Positions 1 through 6,570 of a stretch of 7,885 nucleotides of DNA are shown here, one piece after another. Within the stretch, counting starts at the first letter, position 1, and each line of letters starts with the position of its first letter. Source of the DNA: an uncultured Fibrobacterota bacterium (GTDB taxonomy: Bacteria > Fibrobacterota > Chitinivibrionia > Chitinivibrionales > CAIOZP01); NCBI GenBank assembly GCA_903862805.1, contig CAIOZP010000188.1:1-7885 (forward strand), read 5' to 3'. The notes under the pieces are model-generated. The model was not told where the DNA came from. It ran no database searches and saw nothing but the letters and a program-made list of their open reading frames with translations. Made by a program: the position numbers and the translations under genes.

Positions 1-120
1 CCCGTCGCAAAGCTCGTTCTTTTTCCTCGCTCGCTCGGGAACATGCCCTTTCAAGGGGGCTTGGTGAAATGATCGGCGGTGAGGTGAAGTCGATTGCGCG
101 ACCCGCGGAGCAAATTTTTT

Positions 121-154
121 CCCTCTTGTAAAGGTTGCAACCTTTACAAGAGGG
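121..154. repeat. Perfect 34-bp palindrome
   Basis: The arm CCCTCTTGTAAAGGTTG (121-137) is followed immediately by its exact reverse complement (138-154), with no spacer. As RNA it would form a long hairpin with a minimal loop. As DNA it could extrude a cruciform or bind a dimeric protein. A run of T precedes it on the plus strand (115-120) and none follows it on either strand, so it lacks the geometry of an intrinsic terminator. It could be a repeat-element core, a protein-binding palindrome, or the transcript end of a gene lying upstream of the window. Confidence 0.8.
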
Positions 155-155
155 A

Positions 156-170
156 CCGGCCCGTGGCCGG
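156..170. repeat. GC hairpin next to the palindrome
   Basis: CCGGCC (156-161) and GGCCGG (165-170) pair around the 3-base loop CGT. The core of this hairpin, GGCCCGTGGCCG, recurs at 229-240, so it is a repeated structural unit and not a chance inverted repeat. It lies one base beyond the 34-bp palindrome. Its function is unknown. Confidence 0.6.
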
Positions 171-374
171 ATGGGTGTTCTTTGCCTTGGAATGCGCCAG
201 GGGGGGCTGGAGTGATGAAACGGAACGAGGCCCGTGGCCGAAATGAAGTGGAATGTGCGAAGCGGAACGCGAGTACCGCAGGCGACAGCCGGAGCACATA
301 AGGAGAAGCGGCCCGAAGGGAGGCGCCCCAATGCTTCTGTCCTAAATGCCTTCCTTCTCATTAATGCTTCTGCT

Positions 375-403
375 TTGAATTTTGATTTTTTACTGTTTCT
401 AAT
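375..403 (+). promoter_or_regulatory. Candidate sigma-70-type promoter of hcp
   Basis: TTGAAT (375-380) and TCTAAT (398-403) are separated by 17 bases and match the -35 and -10 consensus at 4/6 and 5/6 positions. Transcription would start near 410, leaving a leader of about 20 bases that ends in the ribosome binding site. The surrounding DNA is very AT-rich, so chance matches are likely. No clear FNR-type TTGAT-N4-ATCAA site was seen. Confidence 0.35.
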
Positions 404-418
404 TTCCTAAATTCTTTC

Positions 419-425
419 AAAGGAG
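419..425 (+). promoter_or_regulatory. Ribosome binding site of hcp
   Basis: AAAGGAG lies 5 bases before the ATG at 431. It fixes that codon as the start, which is also where the family's conserved N-terminal MFCFQC begins. Confidence 0.8.
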
Positions 426-430
426 TTTCT

Positions 431-2059
431 ATGTTCTGTTTCCAGTGTCAAGAGACCGCTCGTGGAACGGGTTGCACGGTCAACGGTGTTTGCGGCAAGA
501 AGGGCGACACCGCCAATCTGCAAGATCTGCTCATTTTCAATCTCAAAGGCATAGCTGTTCTTGAAGAGAAGGCCTCTGCAAACAAGCCAATCGACAAGGC
601 TACCGGCCTATTCATTTTGCAGTCGCTTTTCATGACCATTACAAATGCGAATTTTGACAACCTGAGAATCTCAAAGCAGATTGTCGAAGCGTTGAAGATC
701 AAAAAAGCTCTTCTTGAAAAAGTAGGCAACGACGGCTCTATTCCTGAAGCTTCCACATGGTTTGCCGACGAAAGTGCCTTTGAGGCAAAGGCCGCGACAA
801 TTGGCGTTCAGGCCGAAGCCAACGAAGATGTCCGCTCGCTCAAGGAACTCGTAACCTACGGGTTGAAGGGCATCGCGGCTTACGCAGATCATGCCGCAGT
901 TCTCGGTTACGAAGACGACGCGATCTACACTTATGCAGTGAAGGCACTCGCCACAACTACCAAAAATGTCGGTGCCGATGTGCTTGTTCCGCTGACACTC
1001 GAAGGTGGAGCAACGGCTGTTACAACAATGGCTCTGCTTGACAAAGCGAACACTGAAACCTACGGCAATCCGGAAATCACCGAAGTTAATATCGGCGTTC
1101 GTGGAAATCCTGGTATTCTTATTTCGGGTCACGATCTTGCCGACATGGCCGAGCTTTTGGAGCAGACCGAAGGTAGTGGCGTCGATGTTTATACTCACAG
1201 CGAAATGCTTCCGGCGAATTACTATCCGGCGTTTAAGAAGTACAAGCATTTTGTGGGCAACTACGGCAACGCATGGTGGAAACAGGACAAAGAATTCGAG
1301 ACCTTCAACGGCCCGATTTTAATGACCACCAACTGCATCACGCCGGTAAAAGATTCGTACAAAGATCGCATTTACACAACGGGAATGGCCGGATGGCCGG
1401 GTGTACCGCACATTGCAAACCGCGCAAAAGGCGGCAAGAAAGATTTCTCGGCGATCATTGCAAAAGCCAAGACCTGCAAGGCTCCGGTGCAGATTGAAGA
1501 GGGAAAGATCGTTGGCGGATTCGCTCACAATCAGGTGATGGTACTTGCCGGAAAAGTTGTTGATGCAGTGAAGAGCGGGGCGATCAAACGCTTTGTAGTA
1601 ATGGCCGGATGCGACGGTCGCCACAAGGAACGTGACTACTTCACACAGGTTGCCGAAAAACTTCCGAACGACACCGTGATCCTTACGGCAGGTTGCGCCA
1701 AGTATCGCTACAACAAGCTCAACCTCGGCGATATCGGCGGAATCCCGCGTGTGCTCGATGCCGGTCAGTGCAACGACAGCTACTCGCTTGCGGTCATCGC
1801 GCTAAAGCTCAAGGAAGTCTTTGGCCTCGACGACATCAACAAGCTGCCGCTTTCGTTTGATATTGCATGGTACGAGCAGAAGGCGGTAGCGGTTCTTCTG
1901 GCACTGCTTCACCTTGGCGTGAAGAACATCCGCCTCGGGCCGACACTTCCGGCGTTCCTGTCGCCAAATGTTGCGAAGGTTTTGGTTGACACTTTCGGAA
2001 TCCGTGGTGTTGGCATAAGTGCCGACGAAGATATTCCAAAGATTCTTGTAGGCGAATAA
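431..2059 (+). CDS. hcp: Hybrid cluster protein (hydroxylamine reductase), class I
   Basis: This is a cytoplasmic iron-sulfur protein. The family reduces hydroxylamine to ammonia in vitro, and Hcp has been linked to nitric oxide reduction and protein S-nitrosylation in anaerobically grown bacteria. The N-terminus carries C3, C6, C15 and C21. The CxxC-x8-C-x5-C spacing is that of the class I proteins of strict anaerobes and binds a cubane cluster. Every ligand expected for the hybrid 4Fe-2S-2O cluster is present: H234, E258, C302, C394, C422, C447, E482 and K484. These correspond to Desulfovibrio H244, E268, C312, C406, C434, C459, E494 and K496, with a constant shift of 10 and then 12 residues. 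At 542 residues it is full length. No NADH oxidoreductase (hcr) gene is adjacent, as is usual for class I. The gene appears monocistronic, with its own promoter and a strong terminator. Confidence 0.97.
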   Translation: MFCFQCQETARGTGCTVNGVCGKKGDTANLQDLLIFNLKGIAVLEEKASANKPIDKATGLFILQSLFMTITNANFDNLRISKQIVEALKIKKALLEKVGNDGSIPEASTWFADESAFEAKAATIGVQAEANEDVRSLKELVTYGLKGIAAYADHAAVLGYEDDAIYTYAVKALATTTKNVGADVLVPLTLEGGATAVTTMALLDKANTETYGNPEITEVNIGVRGNPGILISGHDLADMAELLEQTEGSGVDVYTHSEMLPANYYPAFKKYKHFVGNYGNAWWKQDKEFETFNGPILMTTNCITPVKDSYKDRIYTTGMAGWPGVPHIANRAKGGKKDFSAIIAKAKTCKAPVQIEEGKIVGGFAHNQVMVLAGKVVDAVKSGAIKRFVVMAGCDGRHKERDYFTQVAEKLPNDTVILTAGCAKYRYNKLNLGDIGGIPRVLDAGQCNDSYSLAVIALKLKEVFGLDDINKLPLSFDIAWYEQKAVAVLLALLHLGVKNIRLGPTLPAFLSPNVAKVLVDTFGIRGVGISADEDIPKILVGE

Positions 2060-2086
2060 ACAAAAGGTTCTTTGTACATCGCAATT

Positions 2087-2118
2087 GGGGCTGTCTCAAA
2101 ACGAGGCAGCCTCTTTTT
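2087..2118 (+). terminator. Intrinsic terminator of hcp
   Basis: GGGGCTGTCTC (2087-2097) pairs with GAGGCAGCCTC (2103-2113) as an 11-bp stem containing two G-U pairs. The loop is AAAAC (2098-2102) and the stem runs straight into TTTTT (2114-2118). It lies 28 bases after the hcp stop codon and separates hcp from the following operon. Confidence 0.9.
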
Positions 2119-2690
2119 ATAAACAGATGACGAGCATGCGATGTGCAATAATATGTCGCTCAGCAATCTCAATATGAAGATCAAACCACTCCGATATATT
2201 TATCCGATTCCTTCCTGCAAGATTTCCCGCCAGCCGTGTCTCTAACGGTTAAGACGCAAGCAACAGACATGACTTGTAGTCAGATAAATGGAAACAGGAG
2301 TCAGCAGTAAAGTGATCGACCAGAATCAGATAACCGAAAGCAGAGCTACGGAAGCAGTTCCACTCTACGCGCCAGCCATGTTACGGGATGTTTATGAATA
2401 CCCGCGCGAAGATCATGGCAAAGGTTTCATTTATCCCGCAATCCGGATCTACGTTCGTGATATTATTTCAGCACTAACCCGATTCCCGCCGATCTGAAAT
2501 ATCCGGCGCGACAACAAACTAATAGATGATTTACTATCATATAATTGCATGAATCATTACCAGTCTTCGCGGCATATTCTCATACAGCTTCTGTCGGCAA
2601 ATGGTATCCGTTCATAGTGGAATCCTTTGAATCATGGCAGACTGAAATACAATAAAGGCTCCGCGCCTGCCGGTCTGGTGCTTTACATAG
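2119..2690. other. Intergenic stretch with no convincing gene
   Basis: About 570 bases separate the hcp terminator from the yicC leader. Small open frames exist at 2141-2245 (34 residues) and 2288-2497 (69 residues, plus strand). Neither has a ribosome binding site or a recognisable motif. An inverted repeat, TATTTCAG (2464-2471) with CTGAAATA (2494-2501), encloses a 22-base loop. No tRNA-like cloverleaf, transposase remnant or direct-repeat array was seen. The far end probably contains the promoter of the yicC operon. The remainder could be decayed coding sequence or an unrecognised non-coding RNA. Confidence 0.5.
2627..2653 (+). promoter_or_regulatory. Candidate promoter of the yicC-rpoZ-coaBC-udg operon
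   Basis: TTGAAT (2627-2632) and TACAAT (2648-2653) match the -35 and -10 consensus at 4/6 and 5/6 positions. The 15-base spacer is shorter than the usual 17. The -35 word sits in the context CTTTGAAT, the same as in front of hcp. Use of this promoter would give yicC a leader of about 145 bases that includes the stem-loops at 2701-2729 and 2750-2767. Confidence 0.3.
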
Positions 2691-2700
2691 GATGCCATCC

Positions 2701-2767
2701 GCCAATAAAAAAGATTTTGATGTATTGGCAAGCCAAGCGTCGAAAGTCCGCGGAATTTATATTCCGC
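2701..2767 (+). promoter_or_regulatory. Two stem-loops in the yicC leader
   Basis: GCCAATA (2701-2707) and TATTGGC (2723-2729) form a 7-bp stem around a 15-base AT-rich loop. GCGGAAT (2750-2756) and ATTCCGC (2761-2767) form a 7-bp stem around TTAT. Neither is followed by a T tract, so they are not terminators. They lie between the likely promoter and the yicC ribosome binding site and could affect transcript stability or translation. No known riboswitch class was recognised. Confidence 0.4.
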
Positions 2768-2796
2768 TGTTCCATATACCACGGCTGAAACTTGAC

Positions 2797-2801
2797 GGAG
2801 G
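2797..2801 (+). promoter_or_regulatory. Ribosome binding site deciding the yicC start
   Basis: GGAGG lies 4 bases before the ATG at 2806. The more upstream in-frame ATG at 2692 has no comparable site, and the 38 residues it would add have no counterpart in the family. The start at 2806 is therefore chosen. Confidence 0.75.
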
Positions 2802-2805
2802 TTTG

Positions 2806-3687
2806 ATGCCGGTAAACAGTATGACAGGATACGGTTCCGCAGAGGCAACTACTGCCATCGGAGCTATACGCGTAGAAGTCCGCAGCGTAAATAACCGCTA
2901 CCTTGAAGTTTCCTGCTATCTGCCACGACAGGTGGCCTCACTTGAGCAGAAAATCAAGAAGCTGGTTTCAAATTCTGTTGCACGTGGAAGCGTGACCCTT
3001 TCGGTTAATTTTGAACGTCCGGAAGATAATTCTGTTGAGCTGAAACTCAATCGCCCGCTTGCCGCACAGTACGTGAAAATCGCGAATGAGCTCAAAAAAA
3101 ACCTCGGTGTCAGCGGCGATCTTACCGTCTCCGAACTTTTGCATCACCCTGAGATTGTTTCTACGGCAAACAACAAGATCTCCGAAGATGTTTTCTTCAA
3201 GCACTTAAAGCCTGTAACCGAAAAAGCGCTTGTAATGTTCGGTGAATCCCGTGCAAAAGAAGGCGCATTCACGCTTGTCGAGATGAAGAAAATCCTGAAA
3301 AATATCGAGAAAGTTCTCGGTATTATCGAGAAAACAGCTCCCGCTCGATTCAAGCGCCAGACTGCTATCCTTAAAGAAAAAATCGAAGCCCTTGCAGGAA
3401 AAATCGTCGATCCTCAGCGTATAGCAACCGAGGTAGCGATCCTTTCCGACAAGCTCGACATTGCCGAAGAGTGCCTTCGTCTGCGTTCGCATATTGTCAA
3501 GATGCGCGACGACATGGCCGACGAATCCGAACCGCTTGGCAAAAAAATGGGCTTCCTCCTGCAAGAAATGAACCGCGAAGCAAATACCATCGGCTCCAAA
3601 GCCAACGATGCCGAGATCGCTCATCTTGCCGTGTCGCTTAAAGAAGACATCGAGAAGATCCGCGAACAATCTCTTAATATTGAATAA
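2806..3687 (+). CDS. yicC: YicC/YloC-family endoribonuclease
   Basis: The product is a 293-residue cytoplasmic protein of the YicC/YloC family (E. coli YicC has 287 residues). Members have been shown to act as endoribonucleases. E. coli YicC promotes decay of the small RNA RyhB. The N-terminal domain begins with the family signature MxxNSMTGYG, followed by RSVNNRYLE (about residues 28-36) and a LEQKIKKLV-type segment. The C-terminal DUF1732 domain contains the diagnostic stretch FLLQEMNREANTIGSK (residues 250-265), preceded by EVAILSDKLDIAEECLRLRSH and followed by KEDIEKIREQSLNIE at the end. The start at 2806 is supported by GGAGG and by the family alignment. It is the first gene of an operon in which rpoZ follows after 24 bases. 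In many bacteria gmk lies between the two, but here it is absent. The exact biological substrate in this organism cannot be read from the sequence. Confidence 0.93.
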   Translation: MPVNSMTGYGSAEATTAIGAIRVEVRSVNNRYLEVSCYLPRQVASLEQKIKKLVSNSVARGSVTLSVNFERPEDNSVELKLNRPLAAQYVKIANELKKNLGVSGDLTVSELLHHPEIVSTANNKISEDVFFKHLKPVTEKALVMFGESRAKEGAFTLVEMKKILKNIEKVLGIIEKTAPARFKRQTAILKEKIEALAGKIVDPQRIATEVAILSDKLDIAEECLRLRSHIVKMRDDMADESEPLGKKMGFLLQEMNREANTIGSKANDAEIAHLAVSLKEDIEKIREQSLNIE

Positions 3688-3700
3688 TCAAATTTTTTAC

Positions 3701-3705
3701 GGAGG
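3701..3705 (+). promoter_or_regulatory. Ribosome binding site of rpoZ
   Basis: GGAGG lies 6 bases before the ATG at 3712, an ideal spacing. It gives the small omega-subunit gene strong independent initiation within the operon. Confidence 0.8.
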
Positions 3706-3711
3706 ATATTT

Positions 3712-3933
3712 ATGGCACAGACTGTGAGCAGACTCGAACTTGATCTTGACCAGCTTGAAAAGCGCGGGATCAACCGTTACAAGGCAGTACTTATGGCCGC
3801 TCAGGAAGCTCGTTTCATCAACGACCAGATCCGCCTGAACATTGTCGACACAAACGAGAAGCCGACTTCGATGGCACTGCGCCGTCTGTACGAAGGCCGC
3901 GTGGTCGAGAACACTGACGACCAGCAGGGTTAA
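3712..3933 (+). CDS. rpoZ: DNA-directed RNA polymerase omega subunit
   Basis: This 73-residue protein matches the omega subunit, which clamps the C-terminal end of the beta-prime subunit and assists RNA polymerase assembly. Two hallmarks are visible: NRYKAVLMAAQEAR (residues 20-33, equivalent to the NRF-LV--AARRAR helix) and EKPTSMALRRLYEGRV (about residues 49-64, equivalent to the K-T--ALREI-EG element). The E. coli protein has 91 residues, and the difference lies mainly in the variable C-terminal tail. The gene sits between yicC and coaBC, the classical position for rpoZ in many phyla, which strengthens the call despite the short length. The stop codon lies 6 bases before the coaBC start, so translation of the two is probably coupled. 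Confidence 0.88.
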   Translation: MAQTVSRLELDLDQLEKRGINRYKAVLMAAQEARFINDQIRLNIVDTNEKPTSMALRRLYEGRVVENTDDQQG

Positions 3934-3939
3934 AGCGAA

Positions 3940-5112
3940 ATGCCCCGGCTGCTTCTCTGCATTACCGGTGGCATTGCTGCCTACAAAGCGCCTTCGCTTG
4001 TTCGCCTTTTTGTCAAGCGCGGGCATGAGGTCAGGTGTGTCCTCACCCGCGCAGCCCTCCCGCTCGTCGGCATTACCGCACTCCAAACCGTAAGCGGCAA
4101 TCCCGTTTACTCCGATGATCTCCCTGCGCAGTTCGACATGGATCACATCCGCCTTTCCGAATGGGCCGACATGATGCTTGTTGCTCCGGCGACTGCCAAC
4201 ACAATAGCGAAATTTGCCCACGGAATCGCCGATAACCTTGTTTCGACGCTGGCTCTTTCTGTTCGCTGTAAAATTGTAATTGCTCCAGCAATGAACACCG
4301 TTATGTGGGACAAGCCTGTAACGCAATCGAACCTGGGTCTTCTTCGTGATCGCGGATTCTTCGTCCTCCCTGTTGGAGTTGGGGAACTCGCCTGCGGTGA
4401 CAGTGGGGCAGGCCGTATGATCTTTCCTGAATCTATTGTTGAATATGTCGCTTGTGCTCAAATGCCAAAACTACTTGCCGGAAAAAAAGTGTTAATCGCA
4501 TCAGGCCCGACTCAGGAAGCCATCGATCCGGTCAGAATCCTTACAAACAAATCATCGGGTCGCATGGGTGCGTCGCTTGCCGCTGCTGCGCTTGCAATGG
4601 GCGCCGATGTCACGGTTGTTTCCGGCCCCGCCGAAGTCTTGCCGCCAGAAGGCGTAAAACGGATCGACGTAGAAAGCGCCCTGCAGATGCACGATGAACT
4701 TCATTCGCATTTTGCAAACGCCGACATAACCATAATGGCCGCCGCTGTTGCTGATTATCGCCCTGCAAGATATTCAGAAAACAAACTCGCCAGAACCTCA
4801 GAAATGACAATAGAACTGCAAAGCAACCCGGATATCGCCGCCTCGCTCGGTGAAAAAAAACGTAACGATCAAACTATCGTCTGCTTCGCCCTTGAAACCG
4901 GATCAGAAGATCGCGCCGTTGACAAAATGCGAAAAAAGAAATGTGATTTGATGGTTTTCAACAAGCCTTCCGATTCCTTGGGAACATCAGACACTTCGGC
5001 TGTGATTCTTTTGACAGACGGATCACGCGAAGAAATCTCCGGTACGAAAACATCATGCGCCCAAAAGATCCTTTCAAAAGCCGTATCAATGCTGTCGGAT
5101 AAAACGCCATGA
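3940..5112 (+). CDS. coaBC: Bifunctional phosphopantothenoylcysteine decarboxylase / phosphopantothenate-cysteine ligase
   Basis: CoaBC carries out two consecutive steps of coenzyme A synthesis: CTP-dependent joining of 4'-phosphopantothenate to cysteine (CoaB), then FMN-dependent decarboxylation to 4'-phosphopantetheine (CoaC). The CoaC half (about residues 1-175) begins with the flavin-binding CITGGIAAYK segment. It holds the catalytic H69, the PAMNTVMW motif with N119, and the substrate-clamp cysteine C152 in ELACGDSGAGRM. The CoaB half (about residues 183-390) contains SGPTQEAIDPVR (188-199), TNKSSGRMG with N203, AAVADYRP (268-275) and K282. N203 and K282 match E. coli N210 and K289 with the same shift. 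At 390 residues it is full length and both active sites are intact. The ribosome binding site is weak (AGGG at 3926-3929, 10 bases upstream), which suggests coupling to rpoZ. The final TGA overlaps the start of the next gene. Confidence 0.97.
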   Translation: MPRLLLCITGGIAAYKAPSLVRLFVKRGHEVRCVLTRAALPLVGITALQTVSGNPVYSDDLPAQFDMDHIRLSEWADMMLVAPATANTIAKFAHGIADNLVSTLALSVRCKIVIAPAMNTVMWDKPVTQSNLGLLRDRGFFVLPVGVGELACGDSGAGRMIFPESIVEYVACAQMPKLLAGKKVLIASGPTQEAIDPVRILTNKSSGRMGASLAAAALAMGADVTVVSGPAEVLPPEGVKRIDVESALQMHDELHSHFANADITIMAAAVADYRPARYSENKLARTSEMTIELQSNPDIAASLGEKKRNDQTIVCFALETGSEDRAVDKMRKKKCDLMVFNKPSDSLGTSDTSAVILLTDGSREEISGTKTSCAQKILSKAVSMLSDKTP

Positions 5113-5876
5113 GCAACTTTGTTGCAGATTACCTGCGCCAGCAGCAGGAGCTCGGCGTTCCTGACTACTACTTTATTCCACATTCGCAAATCGTTTCTCC
5201 GCTTATTGACAAACACGAACCGACTACTGTTCCCACTGAAAAAATTCCGCAGGATGTCAACCTGGCATCAGAAATATCTGTACAGGGAAAAAGAGTCGCT
5301 CCTTTGAAAACGTATGAGCAAAAACGCGCCGAACTTGTCGAACTATATCGTGAAGTAGAACAATGCTCAGCATGTCTGCTTGGCGCTACTCGTGGCAAGC
5401 TTGTGTTCGGCGCCGGAAACGCTGCCGCAGAGCTGATGATTGTCGGCGAAGCTCCCGGCTTTGAAGAAGATCGTACCGGCCGCCCGTTTGTCGGCCCGGC
5501 AGGTCAATTACTCGACAAAATGTTATCGGCGATCGACGTCTCCCGCGAGAAGCAGGTTTTTATCACAAACGTCGTTAAATGCCGCCCCCCCGGCAACCGC
5601 GATCCGCAAGATTCCGAGATTGTAAATTGCATTCCAATACTTCACAGGCAGGTTGCAATAATAGCACCCAAAGCGATTCTCTGCCTCGGCAGGCTTGCGT
5701 CAACGCAGTTGCTTGGAGTTTCCGAAAGTGTATCGCGGCTTCGCGGTTCAACGCACGAATATCGGGGCATTCCAGTTGTTGTCACTTATCATCCGGCCTT
5801 TCTTCTTCGCGAGCCCGAAAAGAAACGCGACGCTTGGGAAGACCTAAAAAAGCTCCAGAAAATTCTTTCCGTCTGA
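5109..5876 (+). CDS. Uracil-DNA glycosylase, family 4 type (4Fe-4S)
   Basis: This predicted base-excision repair enzyme removes uracil from DNA, the product of cytosine deamination or dUTP incorporation. The catalytic domain occupies about residues 76-255. It contains the iron-sulfur cysteines C86, C89, C158 and C174, with the C-x2-C...C-x15-C spacing of family 4 enzymes. It also has motif 1 GEAPGFEED (113-121), the TGRPFVGPAGQLLD loop, NVVKCRPPGNRDP, and the C-terminal motif 2 containing H228-P229 in VVTYHPAFLLR. About 75 residues precede this domain, with no recognised motif and a lysine- and glutamate-rich end. Such extensions are common in the phage SPO1 DNA polymerase-related branch of the family. 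The ATG overlaps the coaBC stop as ATGA, which indicates translational coupling. Activity on uracil is inferred from the motifs, and related clades may prefer other lesions. Confidence 0.93.
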   Translation: MSNFVADYLRQQQELGVPDYYFIPHSQIVSPLIDKHEPTTVPTEKIPQDVNLASEISVQGKRVAPLKTYEQKRAELVELYREVEQCSACLLGATRGKLVFGAGNAAAELMIVGEAPGFEEDRTGRPFVGPAGQLLDKMLSAIDVSREKQVFITNVVKCRPPGNRDPQDSEIVNCIPILHRQVAIIAPKAILCLGRLASTQLLGVSESVSRLRGSTHEYRGIPVVVTYHPAFLLREPEKKRDAWEDLKKLQKILSV

Positions 5877-5880
5877 ATAT

Positions 5881-5914
5881 AAAAAACGGCCGACTTCAAT
5901 TTCAAAGCCGGCCG
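5881..5914 (-). terminator. Intrinsic terminator between the convergent UDG and hemerythrin genes
   Basis: On the minus strand a stem of 6 GC pairs (CGGCCG at 5909-5914 with CGGCCG at 5887-5892), an A-C mismatch and 3 more pairs encloses an 8-base loop. It is followed directly by six T (5886-5881). This suits the hemerythrin transcript, whose stop codon lies 26 bases before the stem. On the plus strand the same hairpin starts 10 bases after the UDG stop but is not followed by a T tract, so it would be a weak or stabilising 3' end for that operon. Confidence 0.85.
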
Positions 5915-5940
5915 CAAAGTCATCTCTCAGTCAAATTAGT

Positions 5941-6348
5941 TCAAAGAACGCCATTTTTCTTGAAACAATCTGAATAAGCCTTGTCTGTTTTCATGATGTG
6001 ATCTATAAGCCATGTCTTGAGGAAGTTCATTACTTCAAGTGAAAGTACAAAACCGCCTTCGGTCACGCGCTTCTTTAGATCGAGGGCTTTGGTCACGAAT
6101 TTATCATGCTCAATTTTGTGCCCGGCAAAACCTGAGAACGCAAAATTCTTCATGTACTTTTCTTCGAGCGCAAAATGTTTAGCTGCATAATCGACAATTT
6201 CAAAAACGATTCCCTTTATGAAATCGCCGCCTTTCTTTTCCTGCATCCCATCGAACAGCTTGTTCAGCATGTCAACGAGCTTCATGTGCTGCTGATCGAT
6301 TTCTTTAATTCCCACCGAAAAGTCGGCTGTCCAGTTCATGAATGGCAT
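5941..6348 (-). CDS. Bacteriohemerythrin (single-domain di-iron protein)
   Basis: This 135-residue soluble four-helix-bundle protein binds O2, and in some bacteria NO, at a non-heme di-iron site. All seven iron ligands are present: H21, H58, E62, H77, H81, H117 and D122. They appear in the motifs DQQH, HFALEE, HKIEH and HIMKTD. The numbering is almost identical to that of the characterised Methylococcus protein. The N-terminal W6 and the VGIKEIDQQH segment are also typical of the family. No signal peptide or fused signalling domain is present, so a free cytoplasmic carrier, oxygen buffer or sensor is likely. The start is fixed by AGGAGG (6354-6359 on the minus strand), 5 bases upstream of the ATG. 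The gene is a single-gene unit with its own promoter and terminator, convergent with the UDG operon. Confidence 0.95.
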   Translation of the reverse strand: MPFMNWTADFSVGIKEIDQQHMKLVDMLNKLFDGMQEKKGGDFIKGIVFEIVDYAAKHFALEEKYMKNFAFSGFAGHKIEHDKFVTKALDLKKRVTEGGFVLSLEVMNFLKTWLIDHIMKTDKAYSDCFKKNGVL

Positions 6349-6380
6349 CTGCCCCTCCTAAGTTGTTTTGAACCGCAGGG

Positions 6381-6409
6381 ATTTTAATAGCACGGAGCCA
6401 GCTGTTCAA
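6381..6409 (-). promoter_or_regulatory. Candidate promoter of the hemerythrin gene
   Basis: On the minus strand TTGAAC (6409-6404) and TAAAAT (6386-6381) are separated by exactly 17 bases and match the -35 and -10 consensus at 4/6 and 5/6 positions. Transcription would start near 6374, giving a leader of about 26 bases that includes the AGGAGG site. No obvious operator palindrome overlaps it. Confidence 0.5.
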
Positions 6410-6570
6410 GGGTTTTTTATTTCACGAATATTTTTACGGCCTCTGCCACTATTTCAACACCTTCAGCAAAAGCAGATAAGATTCAAAACTATGTTAAGAT
6501 TGCCGTGTCTATAAGTGTGTCCGGCCACCGTGCAAACGGATTTCGATGGCAACATTTAGATTTCCCAAGC

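Larger units (their letters stand above)
1..360. repeat. GC-rich, repeat-laden intergenic region with no gene
   Basis: No open reading frame here looks like a protein. The stretch is richer in G and C than the flanking genes and is built from short recurring words. The 12-mer GGCCCGTGGCCG occurs at 158-169 and 229-240. GGAATGYGC occurs near 190 and 252. CGGAACG occurs twice (near 221 and 262). AATGCTTCTG occurs at 330-339 and 363-372. Several inverted repeats are embedded. The composition changes abruptly to AT-rich at about 340, just before the hcp promoter. This texture is typical of a dispersed intergenic repeat family or a decayed element. That reading is an inference, because copies elsewhere in the genome cannot be seen from this window. 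Confidence 0.5.

Noticed and set aside
115..154. 34-bp palindrome as an intrinsic terminator
   Set aside because: The T run precedes the hairpin on the plus strand and no T tract follows it on either strand.
671..1249. 192-residue antisense open frame opposite hcp
   Set aside because: It is fully covered by the intact hcp gene and shows no recognisable domain or ribosome binding site.
2141..2245. 34-codon open frame just after the hcp terminator
   Set aside because: It is very short, has no Shine-Dalgarno, and shows no family resemblance.
2288..2497. 69-residue open frame on the plus strand in the hcp-yicC gap
   Set aside because: There is no ribosome binding site, recognisable motif or operon context, and the length is expected by chance in a 570-base gap.
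2692..2805. Upstream in-frame ATG that would add 38 residues to YicC
   Set aside because: There is no ribosome binding site and the added residues have no family counterpart. The ATG at 2806 has GGAGG and the conserved N-terminal signature.
3697..4461. 254-residue antisense open frame opposite rpoZ and coaBC
   Set aside because: It lies wholly opposite two well-supported genes, lacks any family motif, and reads as low-quality protein. It is a codon-usage shadow.
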